Shown: positions 1 to 5,815, counted from the first letter of the stretch. The stretch is 6,060 nucleotides of DNA from Halovenus sp. (GCA_028274925.1 JAQCNR010000282.1:1-6060), one strand, 5' to 3'. Notes: a model not told the origin generated them from the sequence alone. Numbers and translations: made by a program.

Positions 1-1402
1 GAACCAGACGACCGACCAGGTGAAACTGTACGGCGACGCTGTTCGGTACTATCGGACGCTACCCGAGCCAGCACCCGAGGCCAGAAAGCTTCGCTCGTTA
101 CGAGTGATTGCCGCCCGCGCAGTCGGTGAGGCAACCGGTATGCCACCAGGACCAGTCCACCTCGACGTGCCGTTCAGCAAACCGCTCGAACCAGTCGAAG
201 TTGAGGGTGACGTCCCGGCCGACATCGCGGAGCGCGCACCACTCGGAGCAGGGGGACGCGACGGTCCGTTCCTCCGCCAGAGTCGGGGGCAACTCGAACC
301 GCCGGAGGCCGCGATAGCGCCCCTGACAGGGCGCGTCGAAGCTGCCGACAGCGGGCTGATTGTCTGTGGACCTGCGAACGCACCAACGCCGGAGCGGTCC
401 GCGCTGGCTGACCTCGCTGCGGCAACGGGCTTTCCGGTGCTGGCTGACCCACTGTCGGGCCACCGCTTCGGCGACCACGTCGCGGAGACCACAATCTGTG
501 GCGGCTACGACTCGTATCTCGACGGCGTCGACTGGCCCGACCCCGAGGTCGTGTTGCGGTTCGGTGCGTCACCTACCTCGAAAGTTCTGCGGAAGTACCT
601 CCGAGACCACGCCGAGACCCAGGTGCTTGTCGACCCTGCTGGGGAAGTTCACGAGGCAGCGTTCACCGCCACAGACCTGATTGCCGCGGACCCAACTCCG
701 TTTGCTGAATCCCTCGCCGAGACGGTCGGTCAGCCAGCGGAGTCCAGCTACTGTGAGCGCTTCGAGCGGACAGAGAAGCAGTACTGGGAGCGTGTTGCGG
801 CGGCGTGCAAGTCGAAGTTTTTCGAGGGCGCGGTGTTGGACGCCGTCGCCGAGCGGTTGCCCGACCCGTCGACGTGTTTTGTCTCGAACAGTATGCCGGT
901 CCGTGACCTCGACAGATTCGGCGCGCCCCGGACTGGCGACATTTCGGTGCTGGGCAACCGGGGAGTCAGCGGAATTGATGGGATTGTCTCCTCGGCGCTC
1001 GGGGCCGGGAGTGTGGCCGAAGGCCCGCTCGTGTTCGTGCTCGGTGACCTGGCGTACTACCACGATATGAATGGACTGCTCGCGCTCCGGCGCTGCGGTG
1101 TCGACGCGACAATCGTGTTACTCGACAACGACGGCGGCGGGATTTTCCACAAACTCCCAATCGAGCAGTTCGAGCCGCCGTTCACCGAGCAGTTCAAGAC
1201 ACCGCACGGACTCGATTTCGAACCGACAGGCGAGCTATACGACTTTTCGTTTGAGCGCGTAGAAGACAGAGCGGAATTTTGCGAGGCGTTCGAGGACTCA
1301 GTTGGCCGCGACGGCACGCAATTGCTGTCGGTCGAGTTCGACAGCGAACAGAGTCACGCCGTGCGGGACCAACTCCACGACGAGATTTGCGCGCAGTTCT
1401 AG
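1..1402 (+). CDS. menD: MenD, 2-succinyl-5-enolpyruvyl-6-hydroxy-3-cyclohexene-1-carboxylate synthase (5' end missing)
   Basis: Thiamine-diphosphate enzyme of menaquinone synthesis. It joins isochorismate and 2-oxoglutarate with loss of CO2 to give SEPHCHC, in the cytoplasm. The frame is open to the left edge: codons from base 2 read NQTTDQ before the GTG at 20, and NQT...LYG is a MenD signature, so that GTG is internal. About 466 residues are visible and roughly 120 N-terminal ones lie outside. The C-terminal half carries the family blocks: VSNSMPVRDLD (about 884-916), NRGVSGIDG (about 956-982), and the ThDP/Mg motif that begins GDLAYYHD at 1043 and ends DNDGGGIF at about 1124-1147. The spacing matches GDG...NN motifs of ThDP enzymes. 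The TAG at 1400-1402 shares the tetramer CTAG with the stop of the opposite J-domain gene. No frameshift or missing motif is seen. Promoter and upstream partners are outside the window. Confidence 0.95.
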   Translation, partial: NQTTDQVKLYGDAVRYYRTLPEPAPEARKLRSLRVIAARAVGEATGMPPGPVHLDVPFSKPLEPVEVEGDVPADIAERAPLGAGGRDGPFLRQSRGQLEPPEAAIAPLTGRVEAADSGLIVCGPANAPTPERSALADLAAATGFPVLADPLSGHRFGDHVAETTICGGYDSYLDGVDWPDPEVVLRFGASPTSKVLRKYLRDHAETQVLVDPAGEVHEAAFTATDLIAADPTPFAESLAETVGQPAESSYCERFERTEKQYWERVAAACKSKFFEGAVLDAVAERLPDPSTCFVSNSMPVRDLDRFGAPRTGDISVLGNRGVSGIDGIVSSALGAGSVAEGPLVFVLGDLAYYHDMNGLLALRRCGVDATIVLLDNDGGGIFHKLPIEQFEPPFTEQFKTPHGLDFEPTGELYDFSFERVEDRAEFCEAFEDSVGRDGTQLLSVEFDSEQSHAVRDQLHDEICAQF

Positions 1403-2292
1403 AACTGACGACGGCTCGGTCCGATAGCAATCCACGTCAGCACGGACAGTCCGAACGGGAACGCAACGGCAGCTATCGAGAGCACGCCAGTGATACTGAG
1501 GACCGGGACACCAACCACCCCGAACAGAATCACGGGCAAGAGGGCGAGCCAGACGCCGAAGACGACCATTCCAACCTGCGGGACGCTCTGGAGGAAGGCA
1601 ACGACCAGGATGATACACATCGCGACGATGAGATTTGCCGCCGTTGGAAACGACTGAAACAGCGCACCAAACAGGAGGACGGGGTAGATGACGAACGTCG
1701 TCCCGAGGAGGACAATCGCCCGCTGTGAGGTGACCAGTTCGCGCAGCGAGAACATCCCTGGCGAGTCTCCGACGGCGTAGGACTGCTCAGTATCCCACAC
1801 GTGGTGGCGGTCGGTTGTCGCTCTGTTGGACTGTTGCTGGCGAGACGTATCGTACCAGTTCGCCGATTGACCGGCGTGCTCGCTGGCCCCTGTCGAGTCA
1901 CTCTGCTGTGTGGTACGTCTGCTGTCAGTGCTTCCTGACTGGTGGCTGGTGGTTCTCGCGCCGGTGGCGGAGTTGTTCCCCGACGTAGTGCTGGCGTCTG
2001 TAGTCGTCGTGTTCTCCTGAGACTGCGTGGCGTCGTCGTGTTCTTCGGTGGCTGTGGTGGTGCCAGAGTGGCTGAGATAGGCCTCGTGGCCGAGTCGGTC
2101 GTACTTCGCCCGTTCCTCGTCGTCTGTGAGTACATCCTTGGCCTCGATGAGCCGCTTCGTCCGGTCAGACGCCGCCTCGTCGTCGCTGACATCCGGATGT
2201 GTCTCCTTGATCCGCTCGCGGAAGGCCGATTTGACCGTCGAGTCCGAGGCGTCTCGCGAGACGCCGAGACGCTCGTAGTAATTCTCTGGCAC
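1399..2292 (-). CDS. J-domain (DnaJ-type) membrane protein with Ser/Thr/Gln-rich linker
   Basis: The 297-residue protein has three parts. Residues 4-66 form a J domain with the canonical HPD at 32-34 (KETHPDVSDD) and the helix-IV signature AKYDRLG, so it should stimulate the ATPase of an Hsp70/DnaK. Residues about 73-175 are a low-complexity linker rich in Ser, Thr, Gln and Asn. Residues about 190-290 are hydrophobic and probably cross the membrane three or four times, ending SRRQF. It lacks the Gly/Phe region, the CxxCxGxG zinc repeats and the C-terminal substrate domains of true DnaJ, so it is a J-domain co-chaperone of other type. Inference: it recruits DnaK to the membrane. Start: the frame extends to 2376, but GTG at 2292 begins directly at the J domain (PENYYERLGV) and lies 29 bases after a TTTTATA box, whereas the longer form would overlap the zinc-ribbon gene and contain that box. 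Its client is unknown. Confidence 0.85.
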   Translation of the reverse strand: MPENYYERLGVSRDASDSTVKSAFRERIKETHPDVSDDEAASDRTKRLIEAKDVLTDDEERAKYDRLGHEAYLSHSGTTTATEEHDDATQSQENTTTTDASTTSGNNSATGARTTSHQSGSTDSRRTTQQSDSTGASEHAGQSANWYDTSRQQQSNRATTDRHHVWDTEQSYAVGDSPGMFSLRELVTSQRAIVLLGTTFVIYPVLLFGALFQSFPTAANLIVAMCIILVVAFLQSVPQVGMVVFGVWLALLPVILFGVVGVPVLSITGVLSIAAVAFPFGLSVLTWIAIGPSRRQF

Positions 2293-2320
2293 GGACGTAG
2301 TCTCTCTTTGAGAGCCGGGA

Positions 2321-2327
2321 TATAAAA
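2321..2327 (-). promoter_or_regulatory. TATA box for the J-domain gene
   Basis: TTTTATA on the minus strand, 29 bases from its near edge to the GTG at 2292. It sits in the 40-base gap after the zinc-ribbon stop codon. The spacing predicts a leaderless or very short leader transcript, so the J-domain gene can be expressed apart from the upstream zinc-ribbon gene. Read-through from that gene remains possible. Confidence 0.65.
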
Positions 2328-2332
2328 CGTGA

Positions 2333-2689
2333 TTATCTGCGGTCCGCAACGTCGTCGCCAACGACTGCGTCGACAATTTCGTCGCTGTCCGGGTCGATTA
2401 ACAGCCAGAGTTCGTCCGAGGAACTGCCCGACGCCCGCGCACGGAACTCCTCTGTCACGGAGGTTGAGGGCGTTCGCGTATCACTCGCTTTGAGCGGTTT
2501 CTCGACGCGGATGAGATACTCTTTCTCGCTGACGTCGACAGAGTCCTCGGAGCCGTCGCGGTTCGAGGCGACGTACCCGCAGTTCGGGCAGGCCCAGCCC
2601 GAGATCGACTGTTTGAGTTCGGTCACGTAGATGACCTGCAGGTTCGTCCCGCAGTCTGGGCAGTCTACGTCGGTTTGCTCAATCGTCAT
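2333..2689 (-). CDS. Small zinc-ribbon protein, function unknown
   Basis: 118 residues. The N-terminal third has two CxxC knuckles, C10-PD-C13 and C34-PN-C37 (GWACPNCGY), 20 residues apart, which is the layout of a four-cysteine zinc ribbon. The remainder, residues 45-118, is acidic and without cysteines; residues 92-113 (DELWLLIDPDSDEIVDAVVGDD) look like a short strand-rich segment. No catalytic motif is seen. Possible roles are nucleic-acid or protein binding, not decided here. The ATG at 2689 is the only ATG/GTG start upstream of C10 in the frame; the frame closes with TGA at 2753-2755. The start overlaps the stop of a 33-codon upstream ORF as ATGA, suggesting coupled translation. No TATA box is seen 25-30 bases before this ATG, fitting expression from a promoter further upstream. 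The J-domain gene follows after 40 bases, so the two may act together. Confidence 0.75.
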   Translation of the reverse strand: MTIEQTDVDCPDCGTNLQVIYVTELKQSISGWACPNCGYVASNRDGSEDSVDVSEKEYLIRVEKPLKASDTRTPSTSVTEEFRARASGSSSDELWLLIDPDSDEIVDAVVGDDVADRR

Positions 2690-2787
2690 GCTCCCACCGA
2701 ACGGCCCCAGCGCCCGCGATACTGTGCGTGTCCATACCTGTCGGTTGTGGCCTCACGCGAATCGACATCACCGTCGTCTACCTTCAT
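2686..2787 (-). CDS. Possible 33-residue upstream ORF coupled to the zinc-ribbon gene
   Basis: ATG at 2787 to TGA at 2688-2686. It starts MKVDDGDVDSREATTD and ends RGRWGRSVGA: acidic first half, basic second half. Support: the purine-rich AAGGTGG lies 7 bases before the ATG and contains AGGTG of the archaeal Shine-Dalgarno consensus. The TGA overlaps the ATG of the zinc-ribbon gene as ATGA, a common coupling arrangement. The acidic start is usual for haloarchaeal proteins. It has no recognised domain. It could be a real small protein, a regulatory leader peptide, or a chance frame in GC-rich DNA. Confidence 0.4.
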   Translation of the reverse strand: MKVDDGDVDSREATTDRYGHAQYRGRWGRSVGA

Positions 2788-2834
2788 TTCCGGGCCACCT
2801 TGTGCCGGATCACTCTCTGAGGGGAATGGTGAAA

Positions 2835-2846
2835 AGGCTTAAGCCT
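2835..2846. promoter_or_regulatory. Perfect 12-bp palindrome AGGCTTAAGCCT, probable promoter core
   Basis: The palindrome centres on CTTAAG, a TATA-like sequence. On the + strand it is preceded by GAAA (2831-2834), a BRE-like purine stretch, and would place a start near 2865, at the first hairpin of the candidate RNA. On the - strand the same core would place a start near 2815, ahead of the Shine-Dalgarno-like site and ATG at 2787. It could therefore serve both directions or be a repressor operator. Only the palindrome is directly seen; promoter activity is inferred. Confidence 0.45.
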
Positions 2847-2864
2847 GTGAACTGTTAACACGTA

Positions 2865-2983
2865 CCTGAAGTCCTGGTGAGTAGGGCTTCCGGCGGGAAC
2901 GACCGCTGAACAGCACGGCCATTGGCACCGCAGATAAAACAGCGGGCCGTGGTACTGACCGGCCGGCAGTGCCGCGGTATTTT
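2865..2983 (+). ncRNA. Candidate structured small RNA upstream of dinB, family not recognised
   Basis: This fills most of the gap between the divergent zinc-ribbon and dinB genes and has no convincing ORF. By eye it folds into successive hairpins. First: GAAGTCC 2868-2874 with GGGCTTC 2884-2890 (one G-U pair, 9-base loop). Second: GCGG 2893-2896 with CCGC 2903-2906. Third: CACGGCC 2914-2920 with GGCCGTG 2945-2951, perfect 7 bp, extended after a GTA bulge by CAG 2911-2913 with CTG 2955-2957. Last: a GC-rich hairpin before ATTTTC. A promoter-like palindrome lies about 25 bases before the proposed 5' end. The full length would be near 118 nt. I could not match it to 7S/SRP RNA, RNase P RNA, tRNA, or a convincing H/ACA or C/D guide. 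GC-rich DNA forms chance hairpins, so this remains a candidate; it could also be untranslated spacer. Confidence 0.35.
2958..2983 (+). terminator. GC-rich hairpin followed by T4, terminator-like
   Basis: ACCG 2958-2961 pairs with CGGT 2975-2978, and CGGC 2964-2967 pairs with GCCG 2971-2974 around an AGT loop, with a 2-base GC bulge on the 5' side. ATTTT follows at 2979-2983. It lies 15 bases before the dinB TATA box, so it would end a + strand transcript before dinB. The T run is short for certainty. Confidence 0.4.
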
Positions 2984-2997
2984 CACACTTGCTGGAG

Positions 2998-3002
2998 TTT
3001 AA
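2998..3002 (+). promoter_or_regulatory. TATA box for dinB, within a near-palindrome
   Basis: TTTAA, 25 bases ahead of the dinB ATG at 3027, which predicts a leaderless transcript. It is the centre of GGAGTT-T-AACTCC (2994-3006), an inverted repeat with 6-bp arms around one base. A symmetric site over a TATA element could be an operator for damage or stress control; that part is inference. Confidence 0.55.
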
Positions 3003-3026
3003 CTCCGTAGCCACGTATCTGGGTGT

Positions 3027-4217
3027 ATGGAGCGTGGCCGACTGCCCGGCGTCTCTGCCCCCGAGCAGATAGTCTGCCACGCAGATATGGACTGTTTCTA
3101 CGCGTCATGCGAGCGATTGCGCGAGCCTGCGCTACAGGGCGAACCGCTCGTCGTCGGGATGGGCTACGAACCGGGCACGACCAACGGCGCAGTCGCAACG
3201 GCGAGTTACGAGGCGCGCGACTACGGCGTCGAAAGCGCACAGGCCATCTCCGAAGCACTCGAGGTACTCCCGCGAAAGATTGACGCGGCCCGCAACGGTG
3301 GTGATGTCGACGCAGCAGGCTTCTACCGGCCAGTGGATATGGAGTACTACGAGTCAATCGCCGAGGATGCACAGGCGATTCTCGACGAGGAGGCGGAGAC
3401 TGTCCGAAACGTGAGTATCGACGAAGCCTATCTCGATATCACCGACCGCGTCGACTGGGATGGCGTTGCACAGTTTGGCCAGCAGTTGAAGGACAGAATC
3501 GAATCTGAAGTTGGCGTGACGGCCAGTCTCGGCATCGCACCGACGATGAGCGCGGCTAAGGTGGCCAGCGACCACGACAAACCCGACGGGCTGGTCGTCG
3601 TCGAACCGGGAGAGGTACAGTCCTTTCTGGCCGACCTGTCGGTCGAGGACGTGCACGGCGTCGGCCCGGTGACAGCCGAGCAGATGAGCGAACTGGGCAT
3701 CGAAACCGCCGGTGACCTCGCTGCGGCTGACCCCGCACAACTGGACTCGAAGTTCGGCGAGCGCGGCCGTCGTGTGCGGCGGTACGCCCGCGGCGAAGAC
3801 GAACGAGAAGTGCAGCCGACAGGCCGACCGAAGAGTTTCTCTCGGGAATCTGCGTTCCACGAACCGACCGCGGACGCGGAGGCCCAATACAACCGGATTG
3901 ACCAGCTCGCGACAGCCGTTGCCGAGCGGACCGCACGCCGAGATGTCCTCTACCAGACAATCGGCATCAAGGCTGTTATGCCACCGTTCGACGTTCGAAC
4001 GCGGGCACAATCGCTCCCTGGACCGGTCGCAGACGAGCAACTCCTTCGTGAGGTTGCGGCGGAGTTGTTCGAGGAGTTTGCGGGTGAACGTATCAGAAAA
4101 GTCGGTGTACGTGTCTCGAATCTCTCCTTTGGTGCGAACGAGCAGCCGACACTGTCAGCTTTTGGGACCGACGAGAGTGAGGAGGAATCACAACGCTCGC
4201 TGACAGATTTCGACTGA
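3027..4217 (+). CDS. dinB: DNA polymerase IV, Y-family translesion polymerase
   Basis: 396 residues, low-fidelity polymerase that copies past damaged bases. Palm motifs are intact: HADMDCFYASCE at 18-29, with D20 as metal ligand and Y25 at the steric-gate position, and SIDEAYLD at 130-137 with D132/E133 as catalytic acidic pair. ATASYEARDYGV (57-68) is the family fingers motif. SLGIAPTMSAAKVASDHDKPDGL follows the palm, then the thumb helix-hairpin-helix region VEDVHGVGPVTAEQMSELGI, then the little finger from about residue 265. About 15 residues (near 84-98, KIDAARNGGDVDAAG) appear inserted relative to Sulfolobus Dpo4. The tail QRSLTDFD (389-396) resembles a PCNA-binding PIP box (QxxLxxF), though position 8 is D, not aromatic. 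The ATG at 3027 is chosen because a TATA box lies 25 bases upstream. The next gene starts 69 bases on, with its own promoter. Confidence 0.96.
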   Translation: MERGRLPGVSAPEQIVCHADMDCFYASCERLREPALQGEPLVVGMGYEPGTTNGAVATASYEARDYGVESAQAISEALEVLPRKIDAARNGGDVDAAGFYRPVDMEYYESIAEDAQAILDEEAETVRNVSIDEAYLDITDRVDWDGVAQFGQQLKDRIESEVGVTASLGIAPTMSAAKVASDHDKPDGLVVVEPGEVQSFLADLSVEDVHGVGPVTAEQMSELGIETAGDLAAADPAQLDSKFGERGRRVRRYARGEDEREVQPTGRPKSFSRESAFHEPTADAEAQYNRIDQLATAVAERTARRDVLYQTIGIKAVMPPFDVRTRAQSLPGPVADEQLLREVAAELFEEFAGERIRKVGVRVSNLSFGANEQPTLSAFGTDESEEESQRSLTDFD

Positions 4218-4251
4218 TGACGGGTCTCTGGAAGCGAAATTAAGCCAAGCA

Positions 4252-4258
4252 TTTTTAT
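4252..4258 (+). promoter_or_regulatory. TATA box for the winged-helix regulator gene
   Basis: TTTTTAT lies 29 bases before the ATG at 4287, predicting a leaderless or short-leader transcript. A second AT-rich element, GAAATTAAG (4236-4244), lies just upstream and could be an alternative box or a BRE/activator site. The T5 run may also help end dinB transcripts. Confidence 0.6.
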
Positions 4259-4286
4259 CAGGGAGTCGCCTTGCTCACCACGAACG

Positions 4287-4787
4287 ATGGCTGCTGACGA
4301 GACACAAGATGACGATTCCGGAGCCGAGGATGCCACTGAGGGAGAGCCCTCGGGTGATGTACGCGAGAAACTCGAAGCCGAAGCCGACAGAGCAATCGAG
4401 CAGTTCGACGAGGGTGTCGTCGACCTGCTCTCGTGGATTCTCGAAACCGAGACACGCGCTCGCATCTATATCTACCTCCGACAGCACCCGGACAGCACGA
4501 GTGACGAAATTGCCAACGGAACCGGTCTCTATCCGAGCACCGTTCGAGAAGCACTCGCGGCCCTGAACGACGACGGGACTGTCGAGCGCGGCAAACGGGA
4601 GAGCGACGGGGCCGGGAACAACCCCTACGAGTACTCTGCGATGGCTCCGAGCGAACTCATCGGCGGCGTTATCGACGATGTACAGGGCCATATGAACGCG
4701 GTGTTCAACCTCGACCAGTATCTCGATGGCGACGAGGAGACTGGCGAGCCAGTCACGATTACTGTCACGGACGAAGACGACGAGTAG
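4287..4787 (+). CDS. Winged helix-turn-helix transcriptional regulator
   Basis: 166 residues, cytoplasmic DNA-binding protein by inference. Residues 1-30 are an acidic, disordered-looking tail. Residues 33-66 are helical (DRAIEQFDEGVVDLLSWILETETRARIYIYL is split by the start of the winged-helix domain near 53). The HTH spans about 70-95, with DEIANGTGLYPSTVREALAAL giving the two helices and the turn, and the wing runs about 96-118 (DGTVERGKR...NPYEYSAM). The C-terminal part (121-146) is helical and may dimerise; the last 15 residues are acidic. It resembles MarR/ArsR/TrmB-like archaeal regulators; no ligand-binding domain or metal-binding cysteines are visible, so the signal and target genes are unknown. 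The gene has its own TATA box. It lies 46 bases before coaD, so the two may share a transcript, but a role in CoA control is not shown by the sequence. Confidence 0.85.
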   Translation: MAADETQDDDSGAEDATEGEPSGDVREKLEAEADRAIEQFDEGVVDLLSWILETETRARIYIYLRQHPDSTSDEIANGTGLYPSTVREALAALNDDGTVERGKRESDGAGNNPYEYSAMAPSELIGGVIDDVQGHMNAVFNLDQYLDGDEETGEPVTITVTDEDDE

Positions 4788-4804
4788 CGTCGAATCCGAA
4801 GCCA

Positions 4805-4810
4805 CTAAAC
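4805..4810 (+). promoter_or_regulatory. Weak TATA-like element before coaD
   Basis: CTAAAC, 24 bases before the coaD ATG. It has the right place for a leaderless promoter but a poor sequence. Read-through from the regulator gene 46 bases upstream is an equal possibility. Confidence 0.3.
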
Positions 4811-4833
4811 CCCGAGCTACCCTTCCAAGAGAT

Positions 4834-5328
4834 ATGAGCGTTGCACTCGGTGGAACATTTGATCCGGTGCACGACGGCCACCGCGCGCTGTTTCACCGTG
4901 CGTTCGAGCTTGGAGATGTGACTGTTGGACTCACCAGCGACGACCTTGCCCCCCGAACCCGCCACGCAGACCGCCCGATTCAGTCCTTCGAGCGGCGACG
5001 AGCGGAACTCGCTGCGGAACTCGAACGGTTCGCAGCCGAGTACGACCGCGAGTACAGCATCCGAAAGCTCACCGAACCGACCGGGATTGCGACAGAAGCA
5101 CAGTTCGACGTGCTCGTCGTTTCACCGGAGACAAAAACTGGTGGGAAACGGATCAACGAAATTCGCCGCGAACGGGGGGCCCAACCGCTCGAACTCGAAG
5201 TCGTTGACCACGTCTACGCCGAAGACGGCGAGATCATCTCTTCGACGCGCATCGTCGACGGCGAAATCGACGAACACGGCAATTTGACGCCCGACCGGGA
5301 TGGACGAGTGAGTGCTGACTTGGAGTAG
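4834..5328 (+). CDS. coaD: Phosphopantetheine adenylyltransferase, archaeal type
   Basis: 164 residues. It transfers AMP from ATP to 4'-phosphopantetheine, giving dephospho-CoA and pyrophosphate, the penultimate step of coenzyme A synthesis, in the cytoplasm. It is a nucleotidyltransferase of the HIGH superfamily: GGTFDPVHDGH at 6-16 gives the Rossmann-type strand and the HxGH motif (H13, H16), and ISSTRI at 135-140 is the second ATP-phosphate signature. VVSPETKTGGKRIN at 95-108 matches the archaeal/eukaryotic PPAT form. The frame is open from 4726, inside the preceding gene, but ATG at 4834 starts exactly before the first strand (MSVALGGTFDP) and leaves a 46-base gap, so the longer frame is rejected. 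The acidic C-terminal tail (about 141-164) follows the core. Its TAG abuts the stop of the convergent TFB-like gene with no base between. Confidence 0.94.
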   Translation: MSVALGGTFDPVHDGHRALFHRAFELGDVTVGLTSDDLAPRTRHADRPIQSFERRRAELAAELERFAAEYDREYSIRKLTEPTGIATEAQFDVLVVSPETKTGGKRINEIRRERGAQPLELEVVDHVYAEDGEIISSTRIVDGEIDEHGNLTPDRDGRVSADLE

Positions 5329-5637
5329 CTACCAGCCCGGCGGTTCGAGTCCCGTCGCTTCTAGTTGGGCTTTCCAGTGTTGCTGGACGGCCAGCCGTGA
5401 CACCCCGACGGCGTCGGCCACAGCAGTCTGTGAGCGCTGGTCGCCAGCGATGAGTGCGCCGACGTACAGCGAGGAGGCCACGCGGGCCTGTTTGGAGCGC
5501 TCTGATTCGGGAACAGTCGAGAGAAAGACATCGCGAGCGTGTGAGCGGGCGTCAGAGCCAAGTTCCAGCCGGTCGGCTGCGGTTTCGAGGGTGTCCAGCC
5601 ATTCGGCGTTCTCGAGTTCGTCACTGGCGCGGTACAC
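5329..5637 (-). CDS. TFB-like single cyclin-fold / HTH protein
   Basis: 102 residues starting VYRASDELENAEW. Residues about 12-92 resemble one cyclin repeat of archaeal transcription factor B: WLDTLETAADRLEL, then SHARDVF, then the ERSKQARVASSLYVGALIAG helix, then an HTH-like end, SQTAVADAVGVSRLAVQQHWKA (69-90). Complete TFB has an N-terminal zinc ribbon and two cyclin repeats; here there is one repeat and no zinc ribbon, so it cannot replace TFB. It may bind DNA or the transcription machinery as a regulator (inference). Start: a longer frame begins at ATG 5682, but that would place the TTTATA box of 5667-5662 inside the gene. GTG at 5637 lies 25 bases after the box, as for a leaderless message, and the extra 15 residues look unlike a folded domain. 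It ends against coaD, tail to tail. The ending GLEPPGW is conserved-looking but unassigned. Confidence 0.75.
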   Translation of the reverse strand: MYRASDELENAEWLDTLETAADRLELGSDARSHARDVFLSTVPESERSKQARVASSLYVGALIAGDQRSQTAVADAVGVSRLAVQQHWKAQLEATGLEPPGW

Positions 5638-5661
5638 GGTGTGAGGTAGGTGGGTTAGCTG

Positions 5662-5667
5662 TATAAA
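5662..5667 (-). promoter_or_regulatory. TATA box for the TFB-like gene
   Basis: TTTATA on the minus strand, 25 bases from the GTG at 5637. It fixes the start codon choice and predicts a leaderless transcript. The tRNA-Leu gene is divergent from it, 55 bases away. Confidence 0.65.
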
Positions 5668-5690
5668 TGCTAGCAGCGGCAAGCGACACG

Positions 5691-5697
5691 TTCATTT
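5691..5697 (+). promoter_or_regulatory. Weak AT-rich element ahead of tRNA-Leu
   Basis: TTCATTT lies about 26-32 bases before the mature tRNA 5' end, the place for its TATA box. The match is poor and it is the only AT-rich stretch there, so it is a tentative call. Confidence 0.3.
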
Positions 5698-5722
5698 GGA
5701 CCGGGTCGGAATGAGGTAGTGC

Positions 5723-5807
5723 GCGCGGGTAACCGAGCCAGGCCAAAGGTGCAGCGCTTAGGACGCTGTCCCGTAGGGGTCCGCCGGTTCAAATCCGGTC
5801 CCGCGCA
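5723..5807 (+). tRNA. tRNA-Leu, anticodon UAG
   Basis: 85 nt, folds as a class II tRNA and reads CUA (and other CUN) leucine codons. Acceptor GCGCGGG 5723-5729 pairs with CCCGCGC 5800-5806, discriminator A5807. D stem ACC 5732-5734 pairs with GGT 5748-5750. Anticodon stem CAGCG 5752-5756 pairs with CGCTG 5764-5768; the loop CTTAGGA places TAG at 5759-5761. The long variable arm 5769-5782 has CCC/GGG around GTA, as in tRNA-Leu. T stem 5783-5787 pairs with 5795-5799 around loop TTCAAAT. CCA is not encoded (the discriminator is followed by CTG). No intron is present. The T-arm and 3' end recur 128 bases downstream. Confidence 0.95.
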
Positions 5808-5815
5808 CTGAACAA

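Noticed and set aside
1942..2325. 127-residue + strand frame opposite the J-domain gene
   Set aside because: Gly/Val/Arg-rich shadow of the real minus-strand gene, as expected in GC-rich DNA.
2293..2376. N-terminal extension of the J-domain protein to ATG 2376
   Set aside because: It overlaps the zinc-ribbon gene and contains the TATA box; the J domain starts directly at GTG 2292.
2877..2909. C/D-box guide RNA in the candidate RNA
   Set aside because: GTGAGTA resembles a C box and CTGA occurs at 2906, but the 22-base gap is long for an archaeal C-to-D' spacing and no C' box pairs with it.
2893..2987. H/ACA guide RNA
   Set aside because: ACA occurs at 2910 and 2985, but neither directly follows a stem with a convincing guide pocket, and no kink-turn is clear.
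2784..3080. 98-residue minus-strand frame across the dinB upstream gap
   Set aside because: It runs into the start of dinB, has no domain, and no Shine-Dalgarno or TATA element before its start.
4726..4833. Longer CoaD start at 4726
   Set aside because: It lies inside the winged-helix gene; ATG 4834 begins at the first strand of the fold.
5638..5682. Longer start at ATG 5682 for the TFB-like protein
   Set aside because: The extension covers the TATA box at 5662-5667, and GTG 5637 has leaderless spacing.
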